Assembly (NCBI RefSeq): GCF_009862265.1
Contig: NZ_WWGX01000075.1
Location: 1,069 to 65,068, forward strand
Length of the DNA stretch: 64,000 bases
DNA from: Streptomyces sp. SID8352
Lineage (GTDB): Bacteria > Actinomycetota > Actinomycetes > Streptomycetales > Streptomycetaceae
Reading direction: 5' to 3'
Positions 48,898 through 58,387 of the stretch are shown here, one piece after another. Both the position numbers and the translations under genes were made by a program. Every line of letters begins with the position of its first letter. The stretch's first letter is position 1. Below the pieces are notes generated by a model. The model searched no databases, was not told the origin of the DNA, and saw nothing but the letters and a program-made list of their open reading frames with translations.

Positions 48898-50598
48898 ATG
48901 GACGAGGCGCAGCACAACCAGACGGGCCCGGTGAAGGAGGTGCCGCCGCGCCCCGTGGTCCACGGGGACGGACCAGCGGTCGCCGGAGCGGCGGCGCGGC
49001 CGTCCTGGACGGACTGGCTCACCACCACCGACCACAAGAGGATCGGGACGCTCTATCTGGTCTCCGCCTTCGTGTTCTTCGTCCTCGGCGGTGTCATGGC
49101 CCTGATGATGCGGGCCGAACTCGCCCGGCCGGGTCTGCAGATCATGTCGAACGAGCAGTTCAACCAGGCCTTCACCATGCACGGCTCGATCATGCTGCTG
49201 ATGTTCGCCATGCCGCTGTTCACCGGCTTCGCCAACTGGATCATGCCGCTCCAGATCGGCGCCCCGGACGTGGCCTTCCCCCGGCTGAACATGCTCGCCT
49301 TCTGGCTCTTCCTGTTCGGCTCGCTGATAGCCGCCGGCGGCTTCCTCACCCCCGGCGGCGCCGCCGACTTCGGCTGGTTCCTCTACGCGCCGCTCTCCGA
49401 CGCGGTGCACTCGCCGGGACTCGGTGCCGACCTCTGGATCATGGGCGTCGCGCTGTCCGGATTCGGCTCCATCCTGGGCGCCGTCAACTTCATCACCACG
49501 ATCATCTGCATGCGCGCGCCCGGCATGACGATGTTCCGCATGCCGATCTTCACCTGGAACGTGCTGCTGACCGCGCTACTGGTCCTGCTGGTCTTCCCGG
49601 TGCTGGCCGCGGCCCTGTTCGCGCTGGAGGCGGACCGCAAGTTCGGCAGCCACGTCTTCGACCCGGCCAACGGCGGGGCGCTGCTCTGGCAGCACCTCTT
49701 CTGGTTCTTCGGCCACCCCGAGGTCTACATCCTGGCGCTGCCGTTCTTCGGCATCGTCTCCGAGGTCATCCCGGTCTTCTCCCGCAAGCCGATGTTCGGC
49801 TACATGGGCCTGATCGCGGCCACGATCTCCATCGCGGGCCTGTCGGTGACCGTGTGGGCGCACCACATGTACGCCACCGGCGGGGTGCTGCTGCCGTTCT
49901 TCTCGTTCATGACCTTCCTGATCGCGGTCCCGACCGGGGTGAAGTTCTTCAACTGGATCGGCACCATGTGGAAGGGCAGCCTCTCCTTCGAGACGCCGAT
50001 GCTCTGGACCATGGGCTTCCTGATCACCTTCGTCTTCGGTGGTCTGACCGGTGTCATCCTGGCCTCGCCGCCGCTCGACTTCCACCTCACCGACTCGTAC
50101 TTCGTGGTCGCGCACTTCCACTACACCGTGTTCGGCACGGTCGTGTACGCCATGTTCGCCGGGTTCCACTTCTGGTGGCCCAAGTTCACCGGCAAGATCC
50201 TCGACGAGCGCCTCGGCAAGATCACCTTCTGGACGCTCACGGTCGGCTTCCACCTGACGTTCCTCGTCCAGCACTGGCTCGGCACCGAGGGAATGCCCCG
50301 CCGCTACGCCGACTACCTGGCCGCCGACGGCTTCACCGCCCTCAACACCCTCTCCACCATCGGCTCGTTCCTGCTGGGCATGTCGCTGCTGCCGTTCTTC
50401 TACAACGTCTGGAAGACCGCCAAGTACGGCAAGCCGGTCGGTGTGGACGACCCCTGGGGCTACGGCCGCTCGCTGGAGTGGGCGACCTCCTGCCCGCCGC
50501 CGCGCCACAACTTCACCTCCCTGCCCCGCATCCGCTCCGAGTCCCCGGCCCTGGATCTGCGCCACCCGGAGATCGCCGCCGCCGAGTTGGTGAAGTGA
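48898..50598 (+). CDS. ctaD: Cytochrome c oxidase subunit I
   Basis: 566 residues, 12 membrane helices, the full length of actinobacterial aa3 oxidase subunit I. Key motifs: FTMHGSIMLLMF (haem a ligand), FGHPEVYIL (CuB His cross-linked to Tyr), VWAHHMYATG (CuB His pair) and VAHFHYTVFG (haem a3/a ligands). It reduces oxygen to water and pumps protons at the end of respiration. No ctaC, ctaE, ctaF or qcr genes flank it, so it is probably an extra copy relative to the main cta cluster. Confidence 0.93.
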   Translation: MDEAQHNQTGPVKEVPPRPVVHGDGPAVAGAAARPSWTDWLTTTDHKRIGTLYLVSAFVFFVLGGVMALMMRAELARPGLQIMSNEQFNQAFTMHGSIMLLMFAMPLFTGFANWIMPLQIGAPDVAFPRLNMLAFWLFLFGSLIAAGGFLTPGGAADFGWFLYAPLSDAVHSPGLGADLWIMGVALSGFGSILGAVNFITTIICMRAPGMTMFRMPIFTWNVLLTALLVLLVFPVLAAALFALEADRKFGSHVFDPANGGALLWQHLFWFFGHPEVYILALPFFGIVSEVIPVFSRKPMFGYMGLIAATISIAGLSVTVWAHHMYATGGVLLPFFSFMTFLIAVPTGVKFFNWIGTMWKGSLSFETPMLWTMGFLITFVFGGLTGVILASPPLDFHLTDSYFVVAHFHYTVFGTVVYAMFAGFHFWWPKFTGKILDERLGKITFWTLTVGFHLTFLVQHWLGTEGMPRRYADYLAADGFTALNTLSTIGSFLLGMSLLPFFYNVWKTAKYGKPVGVDDPWGYGRSLEWATSCPPPRHNFTSLPRIRSESPALDLRHPEIAAAELVK

Positions 50599-50601
50599 GC
50601 C

Positions 50602-51171
50602 GTGGCGCATCCCGTCCTCGCCCTGGGCACGGCCCTGGCCACCGCGTCCGGCTGCGTCTGGTACCTCCCGGCCCTCTCCGAGGTCCGCGCGGGGGCCGAC
50701 CGCCCGGACTCCCGGAGGAGCACGGCGGCCGCCTGTCTGAGCGCTTGGAGCACGGCCGGGTGCGTGGCCCTGCTCCTGCTGCTGACCGAGGCGTGGCACT
50801 GGCCCGCCGCAGCGGCTTCGGCTGGGGCCGCCGTCACCGCCGGGGCGCTGGTCCGCGCCGCCGTCCAGCACCGCCGGGAGGCCCGGGAGACGGCCCGTGA
50901 CTGGGCGGGCCTCGACCTGGAGCCGCACCGTGCCCCCGCGCTCCGCCCGCTCCTGGCCGCGCTGCTGGTCGCCGTCCTCGCCGCGGCGGCGGCCACCGCC
51001 GTGCTCCTTGCGGCGGGACCCGGGAAGGGATCCTGGGCCGTCGTCACGCTGCCCACCGCGCTCCTGGGGCTGTTCCTCACCGCGGTGACCGTCCGGGCCT
51101 GTGCGACCCGCAGGCGGCGCCGGGCAGGCGGCGGTGGTCCGGCCCCCGCCACCGCGCCCTGCGCCCGGTGA
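50602..51171 (+). CDS. Membrane protein downstream of ctaD
   Basis: 189 residues, GTG start 3 bp after the ctaD stop, so co-transcribed. About four or five hydrophobic segments (ALATASGCVWYLPALS; WSTAGCVALLLLLTEAW; LLAALLVAVLAAAAATAVLL; LPTALLGLFLTAVTV) and a basic tail. No family recognised; may aid assembly of this oxidase. Confidence 0.6.
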   Translation: MAHPVLALGTALATASGCVWYLPALSEVRAGADRPDSRRSTAAACLSAWSTAGCVALLLLLTEAWHWPAAAASAGAAVTAGALVRAAVQHRREARETARDWAGLDLEPHRAPALRPLLAALLVAVLAAAAATAVLLAAGPGKGSWAVVTLPTALLGLFLTAVTVRACATRRRRRAGGGGPAPATAPCAR

Positions 51172-51278
51172 GCACGCCCGCGCGCGGGACCGAGTACGCG
51201 TACTCATGCCGCCGCGGGCTCCCGCTGTGAGAGTGGGCGGCGTACCGAGCGACCGGTGCCCCACGACTGGAGACGACC

Positions 51279-51629
51279 ATGCGCAGCCCCCGCGGCACGA
51301 ACCGGCCCCGCACCGCCACCGCCCTCCGCCCCCGGCGGACCCGCCTCCTCACCGCCGCCCTGGTCTGTGCGGCCGGGGCCGTCACGGTCACCGGATGCGC
51401 CGGCCTCGAGTACCGGGAGGCGAGCTGCGCGGGCGGGGAGTACCCGGTGGTGGCCTTGGGCGGCACCGGCAGCGCCTGTGTGCCCGACGGTGAGGCGCCC
51501 CCGGACGGCTTCCGGGCCTACCCCCGGGGCAAGGTGCCGAAGTACGTCGACGACGAGTGGGACGTGTACTGGCGCACCCACGTCGTCGACCGGGACGGCA
51601 CCATATCCGACGCGCCGGACGAGGGCTGA
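51279..51629 (+). CDS. SCO0607-type lipoprotein
   Basis: 116 residues. An Arg-rich N-region (RRTR) leads to a hydrophobic core and lipobox TVTGC. The mature part has EASCAGGEYPVVALGGTGSA, CVPDGEAPP and GFRAYPRGKVPKYVDDEWD, the pattern of the SCO0607 lipoprotein family in Streptomyces. Function unknown. Confidence 0.75.
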   Translation: MRSPRGTNRPRTATALRPRRTRLLTAALVCAAGAVTVTGCAGLEYREASCAGGEYPVVALGGTGSACVPDGEAPPDGFRAYPRGKVPKYVDDEWDVYWRTHVVDRDGTISDAPDEG

Positions 51630-51741
51630 CCCGCGGCCGGCCGGGCCCCCGGGCGGCCCTGCGACCTCCCGTGCGGAGGCGTGGGGCGTGCGCCGCGCGC
51701 CACGTCCCGGCGGGGGAGGGGCTCCGGGCGGCCCGGCGGCC

Positions 51742-53670
51742 TCAGCACGAGGTGAGTTGGGGCTCCTCCGGCGCGGGGCGGTTCATCAACGGCCGGAGGT
51801 GCCGGTTGTAGAGCGCGGACCAGCGCGAGGGCTCGCCCGAGGAACGGTCCATGACCGCCGCCAGCGCCTCGCACACCCGGCGGTGCAGCTCCGGCTTCCG
51901 GCGGTCCACCGCCACCCCGTAGCCCTCCTTCGAACCGCCCATGCTCTCCAGGGCCTTGGTCTTCGCGGAGTACTTGTGGGCGAGCCCCGCGACGATCACG
52001 TCGTCGGTGGCCACCGCGTACACGGCGGACTTCGGGTCCAGGAGATCCCGGACGCAGTCCTCGTACCCGGTCCGCAACGTCATCTGCCCGCCCAGGCCCT
52101 CCTGTTCGATCCACGGGACGTAGACCGACCGCCGGGCGGTGCACACCTGCGCGCTCGGGTCCCGCTGGAGGTCGCTGACGTCGTTGTAGCGCCGGTTCTT
52201 GCGCACCAGCATCCCCTTCAGCGCCTCGAAGTAGGGTCCGGCGAAAAGCACCTCGTCCTTGCGCTCGCGCTCGTCGCTGATGCTGTAGGTGGCGACGACC
52301 AGATGGACCCGGCCCGCGGTGAGGTACGCACTGCGGTTGTCCGAGGTGACCGGGTAGAAGGACACCTGGTCGTCGGTGTAGCCCATCTCGCGGGCGAGGG
52401 CCCGGGCGAGGTCGACCTCGAAGCCCCGGTAGACGACCCCGGTCCGCACGCTCAGCCCCGGCTGGTCCTCCTTGACGCCGATCCGCAGCTCTTTCGGCGA
52501 GTTGGCGGGAGTGGGCTCCCCGGGCTTCCCCTCCGAGGCGCCCTCCGCCGCCGGTCCGGAGCCGGCCGAGTCACCGTCCAACTGCTGCCAGGCGAACCAT
52601 CCCGCTCCCGCGAGCAGCGCCGCGCAGACCACCGCCGCGGCCACGCGCAGCGGCCCCCGGCGCCGCCCGGCCCCGCCCGGACCGGCGGCGGGACCACCGG
52701 TCCCGGGCCCGGCCGTCTCCGGCGGCACGGACCGCGAGGGCGCCCCCGGCGCCGCGGGCCCCGGACGGACCGGAGCGGCCCGCGCGGCCGGGGTGTCCAG
52801 CGCCGCCGCGTCGTCGGTGACCGCCTGGAGCATCCGGTCGGCCTCGGCGGCGTCCGGGCGCCGGTCGGGGTCCTTGTCCAGGAGCGCCTCGATCAGCCCG
52901 GCGAGCGGTCCCGCGTACTTCATCGGCGGCACCGGCGCGTCCCGCACGGCGATGAGCACCTCGAACCCGGTGGCCCCCTCGAAGGGCCGCCTGCCCTCCA
53001 CCATCTCGTACAGGGTGACGCCCAGCGACCACAGGTCGGAGGCGGTGGACGCCGGACGCGGTGTGGCCGGGGTGTGGCTGAGCAGCTCCGGCGCAAGGTA
53101 CTGGGGCGTCCCGATGATCTCGTGGGACCGGGTGACCTGGACGGCGCCCTCGAAGGTGGCGATCCCGAAGTCCATGAGGAGGGCGCGCCCGTCCGGACGG
53201 AACAGGATGTTGTGCGGCTTGACGTCCCGGTGCAGGACGCCGGACTCGTGCACCGCGGCCAGCCCGCGCAGCACCTGGAGGCCTATGCGCGCGGCGTGGG
53301 GGACGGACAGCAGCCGCTGCTCGCGCAGCAGGTCCGCCAGCGAACGGGAGTTCAGCAGCTCCATCACGATCCAGACCTGGTTGCCGTCCTCGATCACGTC
53401 GTGGACGGCGACCACGTTCTGGTGCCCGATCCGGGCGATGGCCTGCGCCTCGCGGCGCGCCCTGCTCACCCAGGTGGCCTGCGCCGCGGGGTCCGCGGCG
53501 CCGGGGTACAGCAGCCCCTTCACCGCCACCTTGCGGTCCAGGCTCGCGTCCAGGGCCTCCCAGACCACGCCCATCCCACCGCGTCCGAGCTGGCGCTGCA
53601 GCCTGTAGCGGCCCGCGATCACCGTGCCCGGCCCGTCGCCCGGCCCGCCGGCCGTACCCTCGCTGCGCAT
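51742..53670 (-). CDS. Ser/Thr kinase fused to solute-binding domain
   Basis: 642 residues. Cytoplasmic kinase (about 18-285): LGRGGMGVVWEA, VAVKGL, HRDVKPHNIL, MDFGIA, YLAPELL, all catalytic residues present. Pro/Ala linker, one membrane helix near 347-365 (LRVAAAVVCAALLAGAGWFA), then an outside type-3 solute-binding domain (about 390-630; FEVDLARALAREMG, VVATYSISDERERKDEVLFA, GYGVAVDRRKPEL) like glutamate/polar amino-acid binding proteins. Binding of an amino acid outside probably controls phosphorylation inside. Start set where upstream frame loses coding character. Confidence 0.88.
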   Translation of the reverse strand: MRSEGTAGGPGDGPGTVIAGRYRLQRQLGRGGMGVVWEALDASLDRKVAVKGLLYPGAADPAAQATWVSRARREAQAIARIGHQNVVAVHDVIEDGNQVWIVMELLNSRSLADLLREQRLLSVPHAARIGLQVLRGLAAVHESGVLHRDVKPHNILFRPDGRALLMDFGIATFEGAVQVTRSHEIIGTPQYLAPELLSHTPATPRPASTASDLWSLGVTLYEMVEGRRPFEGATGFEVLIAVRDAPVPPMKYAGPLAGLIEALLDKDPDRRPDAAEADRMLQAVTDDAAALDTPAARAAPVRPGPAAPGAPSRSVPPETAGPGTGGPAAGPGGAGRRRGPLRVAAAVVCAALLAGAGWFAWQQLDGDSAGSGPAAEGASEGKPGEPTPANSPKELRIGVKEDQPGLSVRTGVVYRGFEVDLARALAREMGYTDDQVSFYPVTSDNRSAYLTAGRVHLVVATYSISDERERKDEVLFAGPYFEALKGMLVRKNRRYNDVSDLQRDPSAQVCTARRSVYVPWIEQEGLGGQMTLRTGYEDCVRDLLDPKSAVYAVATDDVIVAGLAHKYSAKTKALESMGGSKEGYGVAVDRRKPELHRRVCEALAAVMDRSSGEPSRWSALYNRHLRPLMNRPAPEEPQLTSC

Positions 53671-54117
53671 CCGACCCCCATTGATTGTCGATACGGACAG
53701 CAACAGTAGACGCCTCGTCAGTTGAGCCGGTTCCGGACGGCGCGTCCGTGCCCCGGCCGCACGGGCCGGGACGGCCGCGGCGGTCGGCGGCCGGCCCGCC
53801 CGGGCCACGGGAGCGCCCCGGGGCCGCCGGACCGGCCCGGGGCGACCGCACGGCCGGCCCGCCCCGTGGCACCGGCCGCCCGCCCCGGTACGGCCCGGAC
53901 GCCGCACGGACGTGCGACAGGTTGCCCGCCGTGCCCGGCCCGGAAACCCCGCCCGGCCCCCGGCCATGCGGGAGAGGAGCACGGCGGGGCGACCGCGCCC
54001 GCGTCCCGGCCGAGGAGCCCGCCCGGCCCGGCGGTTCCCGGCCCGGCGGGGCCCGGCAACTCACCGACGGAGCCGTGAAGCGGGCGGGCGGCCCCCCGGG
54101 CTCCTATCGTCACGTCC
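53671..54117. other. 447-bp GC-rich gap
   Basis: Between the divergent kinase and DUF2156 genes. Base composition is extremely high in G+C, so open frames occur on both strands by chance; none has a ribosome site or recognisable product. Promoters for both genes are expected here but I cannot place them. Confidence 0.4.
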
Positions 54118-55893
54118 ATGGAGCGTGAGCGGCCGGACGGGCGGCGGGCGGGACGGGACCGGGGAAGCCGGTCGCGGCGCTGCTACCTGGGGGCCGTCTG
54201 GTACCTGCGCGCGGTGGCGTTCGTCAACCTCCTCGCCGGGGTGTGGGTCTCCTTCGGCAACGACATCCGGCGCCACAACGACGACGAGTTCTTCACCCCC
54301 TACCTGCTGACCGCGGGCTTCTTCTCCGGCTCCGTCTCGCTCCTGCTGGCCGTCACCATGCGGCGCCGCAAACGCGCGGCGTGGCTGCTGAACCTGGTCC
54401 TCGCCTCCCTGCTGCTCGCCCTGGGCGTCGTGGCCCTCGGGCTGCCGGTGTACCGGCGGCACGGGCAGAACTGGGTCTCCGCCGTCGTCACCGCGCTCTT
54501 CGTCGCCTGCCTGGTCGCGGGACGCCGCGAGTTCCGCGCCAGGGGCGACCGGGCCAACCCGAGGCTGGCGGCCACCGTCGCGGCGGCCGGGTTCGCGGTC
54601 TGCTCCCTGACCGCCGCCGCGCTGGTCTCCGCCTCCAACACCGACCCGGACGCCTGGCGGGCCACCTTCTTCCAGCAGTGGCACTACGGCGTCCTCCGGA
54701 TGCTCTCCCTCGCCTACGACGACGTCCACTACGGGGACATCGGCACACCCGTGGGGATCAACGTCCTGATCAACGTCATGAGCACCGCCCTGGTCCTGCT
54801 GGTCCTGTACGCGGCGTTCCGCTCCCGGCGCCCGGTCGACGCCATGACGGACGAGGACCGGCGGCGGCTGCGCGCCCTGCTGGAGCGGCACGGGGAGCGC
54901 GATTCCCTCGGGTACTTCGCGCTGCGGTCCGACAAGAGCGTCGTCTGGTCCCCCACCGGCAAGTCCGCCGTCGCCTACCGGGTGACCGGTGGTGTGTCCC
55001 TGGCGTCCGGTGATCCGATCGGCGATCCGGAGGCGTGGCCCGGCGCGATCGGCCGCTGGCTCGCCCAGGCCCGGGAACACGGGTGGACCCCGGCGGTGAT
55101 CGGCGCCGGCGAGGAGGGCGGCACGGTCTACGCCCGGCACGGACTGGACGCCCTGGAACTCGGGGACGAGGCCGTCGTCGACCTCGACGACTTCACCCTG
55201 AAGGGCCGCGCCATGCGCGGGGTGCGCCAGGCGTACCACCGCATCGGCCGGGCGGGGTTCACCGTCCGGGTCCGCCGGCACGAGGACATCCCGCCGGAGG
55301 AGATGGCCGCGCTGGTCCGGCTCGCGGACGACTGGCGCGACGGCGAGACGGAACGCGGCTTCTCGATGGCGCTGGGCCGCCTCGGGGACCCCGGGGACGG
55401 CCGCTGCGTGATGGTGGTCTGCTACGACGGGGAGCGCCCGCGCGGGTTGCTCAGCTTCGTTCCCTGGGGCCGTGACGGGCTCTCCCTGGACCTGATGCGC
55501 CGGGACCGCCGCTCCGAGAACGGCCTCTTCGAGTTCATGGTGCTGAAGCTGACCGAGCATGCCGGGGAACTCGGCATCCGGCGGATCTCGCTGAACTTCG
55601 CCATGTTCCGCTCCGTCTTCGAGCGCGGCTCCCGGCTGGGAGCGGGCCCGGTGCTGCGCCTGTGGCGCTCACTGCTCGGCTTCTTCTCCCGGTGGTGGCA
55701 GATCGAGTCGCTGTACCGGGCCAACGCCAAGTACCGGCCGGTGTGGGAACCGCGCTACCTGCTCTTCGAGAGGAGCGCCGACCTGCTCCGCATCACCGTC
55801 GCCGGCGCCCGTGCCGAGGGTTTCCTCGCGCTCCCCGCCCTGCCGGAACGGCTCGGCGGGCGACGCGCGCGGAGCACGGTGCCCGAGCCGTGA
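54118..55893 (+). CDS. DUF2156 / MprF-like membrane protein
   Basis: 591 residues. Six N-terminal membrane segments (about 20-230; LRAVAFVNLLAGVWVSFGND, LLTAGFFSGSVSLLLAVTM, AAWLLNLVLASLLLALGVVA) precede a GNAT-like DUF2156 domain (about 245-570): FALRSDKSVVWSPTGKSAVA, YRVTGGVSLASGDPIGD, GMRGVRQAYHRIGRAGF and LSLDLMRRDRRSENGLFEFM. The family transfers lysine or another amino acid from tRNA to membrane lipids, lowering negative surface charge and sensitivity to cationic peptides. No fused lysyl-tRNA synthetase as in LysX. Confidence 0.82.
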   Translation: MERERPDGRRAGRDRGSRSRRCYLGAVWYLRAVAFVNLLAGVWVSFGNDIRRHNDDEFFTPYLLTAGFFSGSVSLLLAVTMRRRKRAAWLLNLVLASLLLALGVVALGLPVYRRHGQNWVSAVVTALFVACLVAGRREFRARGDRANPRLAATVAAAGFAVCSLTAAALVSASNTDPDAWRATFFQQWHYGVLRMLSLAYDDVHYGDIGTPVGINVLINVMSTALVLLVLYAAFRSRRPVDAMTDEDRRRLRALLERHGERDSLGYFALRSDKSVVWSPTGKSAVAYRVTGGVSLASGDPIGDPEAWPGAIGRWLAQAREHGWTPAVIGAGEEGGTVYARHGLDALELGDEAVVDLDDFTLKGRAMRGVRQAYHRIGRAGFTVRVRRHEDIPPEEMAALVRLADDWRDGETERGFSMALGRLGDPGDGRCVMVVCYDGERPRGLLSFVPWGRDGLSLDLMRRDRRSENGLFEFMVLKLTEHAGELGIRRISLNFAMFRSVFERGSRLGAGPVLRLWRSLLGFFSRWWQIESLYRANAKYRPVWEPRYLLFERSADLLRITVAGARAEGFLALPALPERLGGRRARSTVPEP

Positions 55894-56903
55894 GCCCCCG
55901 GCCGCGGGACCGTCGGCCCGGCACGGCGCCCCCGGGGCCCGGGGGCGTGCGCCCGGGACGGCGCGGCGGGGGAGACCGGGTGACGGGCTGTCGTCCCCCG
56001 CGGGACGGCGGGCCGGACGAGGGGGCCGCGCGGCCCGCGCCCACCGGGTCCCACCGGGCCGCCGGGGAGGGCGGCGGGCCCGCGCGCCGCGCGGTGGAGG
56101 CGGCGGCGGGCTTCGCGCGCCGGGAGTGGGGTCCGGTGTGGACGGCCGTGCGGACCGGCCTCGCCGGACGGGGGCCGCGGGCGATCCCGCTGACCCTCGT
56201 CTCGCTCTGCCTGATCGTCCTGCTCCAGGCCGCCCAGCGGCGGAGCCACTCCTGGGGCCACGGGCTGGTGGCGGACCTCGGCTTCGTCCGGGCGGGCGAC
56301 CCGTGGTGGCTCGCGCTCGCGCGCACCCCGCTCTCCCTGTTCGTGCCGGCCGCGGACCTGCCGGTGTGGGGGGCCCTGGCCCAGGTGTTCGTGGTCCTGG
56401 GGATCGCGGAGGTCACCCTGAGGGTGCGGCGGACGCTGCTCGTCGCCTACGTCTGCACCCTCGCCGGGACCCTGTACGCCCGGATCGGGGTGGCGACGGG
56501 ACCGGGCGGGCCGCTCGGCCTCCCCGCCGCCGACGCCGGGGTCGTCGACACCGGGCCGTCCAGCGCGGTCGTCGGCCTGGCGCTGGTGCTCTGCTGCCGC
56601 TTCCGCGCCTGGTTCACGGGGACCCTGGTCGTGGTGCTGATGGTGGTCGAGGCGGTGCTGAAGCCGAACCTCGCGGGCAAGGAGCACCTGGTGGCCGTCG
56701 CCGCGGCGGCCGCGCTCTGCGCGCTCCCGGCCCTGCGGGGGCGGAGGCGCGGCGGAGGCGGCGAAGGGTCCGGCGCGGCGGGCCCCCGTCCGCGCCGGAC
56801 CGCCCGGCTCACCGCCGCAGCAGCAGCGAGGTCACGCGGAGCCGTCCGCTGTGGATCCAGACGTCGGAGTATTCGACGGGGCGGTCGTCGGCGAGGTAGG
56901 TGA
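55890..56903 (+). CDS. Rhomboid-like membrane protein
   Basis: 337 residues if GTG 55890 (overlapping the previous stop) is used; GTG 55980 is a shorter choice. A disordered Arg/Pro/Gly N-terminus of about 95 residues precedes six membrane segments. VVDTGPSSAVVGLALVL may supply a rhomboid-type Ser (GxSx) and AGKEHLVAVAAAAAL a His, but the usual WR and HxxxN motifs are weak, so protease activity is doubtful. The last 95 nt overlap the convergent GntR gene, and the Arg-rich tail is likely an overrun. Confidence 0.6.
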   Translation: MSPRPRDRRPGTAPPGPGGVRPGRRGGGDRVTGCRPPRDGGPDEGAARPAPTGSHRAAGEGGGPARRAVEAAAGFARREWGPVWTAVRTGLAGRGPRAIPLTLVSLCLIVLLQAAQRRSHSWGHGLVADLGFVRAGDPWWLALARTPLSLFVPAADLPVWGALAQVFVVLGIAEVTLRVRRTLLVAYVCTLAGTLYARIGVATGPGGPLGLPAADAGVVDTGPSSAVVGLALVLCCRFRAWFTGTLVVVLMVVEAVLKPNLAGKEHLVAVAAAAALCALPALRGRRRGGGGEGSGAAGPRPRRTARLTAAAAARSRGAVRCGSRRRSIRRGGRRRGR

Positions 56904-57567
56904 CCTGCTGGAGGTACTGGACGGGGGCGTGTTCGGGGAGGTCGAGGGCGTGGGCGACGTCGGGGGTGGCGGCTTCGGCGCTGAAGGTGCGGCGGGCGGT
57001 GGCGATCTTGAGGCCGTAGGTGCCCTCAAGGGTGCCGAAGAGGCTGGCGGTGGTGAAGTCGGTGCGTTCGATGCCGGGGGCGAGGTCGGTGCGGACGAAG
57101 TTGAAGAGGAGGGCGACGGGTCCCTGGTCGGTGCGGCGGACGCGGGCCAGGCGCAGGACGCGGGTGGCGGGGGTGACGTCGAGGAGGGCGGCGACGGGGC
57201 GGGGCGGGAGGATGAGGGAGCAGTCGTCGACGGTGGTGGTGGTGACGACGCCCTGACTGGCGAAGTCCTCGGAGAGGGTGGAGAGTTTCTGGGCGATGGC
57301 GGGTTCGATGGTGGTGGAGGTGACGAAGGTGCCGCGGCCCCTGACCTGGCGGAGCAGTCCCTCCTCGATGAGGGTGGTCAGGGCGCGGCGCAGGGTGCCC
57401 CGGCTGACGCCGAACTCCTGGGCGAGTTCGGGCTCGCTCTTGAGGCGGTAGTGCGCGGGCCACTCGCCGCCCGCGATCCGCAGCCGGATGTGCTCCGAGA
57501 TCTGGACGTGGATCGCCGTGGGGACGTCCCGCTTGATACCGGGGAGTCCGCCCTTGTCGGCCGTCAC
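56809..57567 (-). CDS. GntR/HutC-type regulator (UTRA domain)
   Basis: 252 residues from GTG 57567. N-terminal winged helix (HVQISEHIRLRIAGGEWPAH, RLKSEPELAQEFGVSRGTLR, RALTTLIEEGLLRQVRGRGT) and C-terminal UTRA effector domain (FASQGVVTTTTVDDCSLILP; RVLRLARVRRTDQGPVALLF; PVEYSDVWIHSGRLRVTSLL). HutC-group proteins are usually repressors released by a sugar phosphate or similar. Being at the 3' end of the ribose operon, it is the likely regulator of the ATGGACA sites before rbsK; that link is inferred. Confidence 0.85.
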   Translation of the reverse strand: MTADKGGLPGIKRDVPTAIHVQISEHIRLRIAGGEWPAHYRLKSEPELAQEFGVSRGTLRRALTTLIEEGLLRQVRGRGTFVTSTTIEPAIAQKLSTLSEDFASQGVVTTTTVDDCSLILPPRPVAALLDVTPATRVLRLARVRRTDQGPVALLFNFVRTDLAPGIERTDFTTASLFGTLEGTYGLKIATARRTFSAEAATPDVAHALDLPEHAPVQYLQQVTYLADDRPVEYSDVWIHSGRLRVTSLLLRR

Positions 57568-57673
57568 GGTGGTCGCATCTCCTTCGCCGCTCGCACCGGA
57601 GGACGGGTGTCGCCCCGGCGTGGGTGCCGTGCCCCGGCCGCGCTCGGCGGCCGGGGCACGGCGGTGGTGCCCG

Positions 57674-58387
57674 TCAGTAGCTGACGGTGGCCTCGTCACC
57701 GGTGTCGGTGATGATCGCCAGTCCGGCGCTGGTCCCCAGCAGGGAGGCGCCCGCCCGCAGGAGATCCAGGCCCTGACGGTAGGTCTTGATCGAACCGGAC
57801 GCCTTGACCCGGACACCTTCCCGCGCCCGGTCAACAAGGTAACCAACGCTGGCCGGATTCGCAGTCTCGATCTGGCCGCTGCTCGCGTTCTTGAGGAACG
57901 CCGCGCCCGCCTCCATGGCGAGTTCGACGGCGGCCTCCTTCTCCGCGTCGGTCAGCAGCGGCAGTTCCAGCATGACCTTGACGGGCAGGCCGGAAGCGCG
58001 CACGACGCCCGCGATGTCCTCGCGGAAGTCGTCGTAGCGGCCGCTCTTGAGCCAGCCCACCTGCACGCCCATGTCCAGCTGGTCGGCGCCCAGCCGGGCT
58101 ATCTCGGCGGCCTCGGCGGCCTTGCCGGCGCTGGTCATGACGCCGACGGTCGGGAAGTCCAGCGCCGAGGCCACCTCGACGCCGGTGCCGCGCAGTTCGG
58201 CGACGACGACCGGGAGCCACGAGGCGGGGACCATCGCCGCGTTGAAGCCGTGGGTGACGGCCTCCCGGGCGTGGGCGACCATCTCGTCGAGGGTCGCGTC
58301 GGCCTCGATCTTGGTGTGCTGGATGAAGGGCGCCAGCTCGGCCGGTGACAGGGCCAGTTCGGCGCGGTTGACGGTGGTTTCGGACAC
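57674..58387 (-). CDS. deoC: Deoxyribose-phosphate aldolase
   Basis: 237 residues, GTG start after GGGAG. TIM-barrel class I aldolase: cleaves 2-deoxyribose 5-phosphate to glyceraldehyde 3-phosphate and acetaldehyde. Visible motifs: FIQHTKIEADAT, VASALDFPTVGVMTSAGKAA, LDMGVQVGWLKSG, VKVMLELPLLTD (with the helper Lys), and VKASGSIKT with the Schiff-base Lys region. Its place in a ribose transport operon suggests the system also feeds on deoxyribose or nucleosides. Slightly longer than typical deoC ends. Confidence 0.88.
   Translation of the reverse strand: MSETTVNRAELALSPAELAPFIQHTKIEADATLDEMVAHAREAVTHGFNAAMVPASWLPVVVAELRGTGVEVASALDFPTVGVMTSAGKAAEAAEIARLGADQLDMGVQVGWLKSGRYDDFREDIAGVVRASGLPVKVMLELPLLTDAEKEAAVELAMEAGAAFLKNASSGQIETANPASVGYLVDRAREGVRVKASGSIKTYRQGLDLLRAGASLLGTSAGLAIITDTGDEATVSY

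Noticed and set aside
49576..51264. 562-residue open frame antisense to ctaD
   Set aside because: Shadow of the cytochrome oxidase gene in high-GC DNA; low-complexity His/Arg/Gln sequence with no recognisable domain.
53685..54128. Several plus-strand frames in the gap between the kinase and DUF2156 genes
   Set aside because: Pro/Arg/Gly-only translations without ribosome sites; all frames are open there because of extreme G+C.
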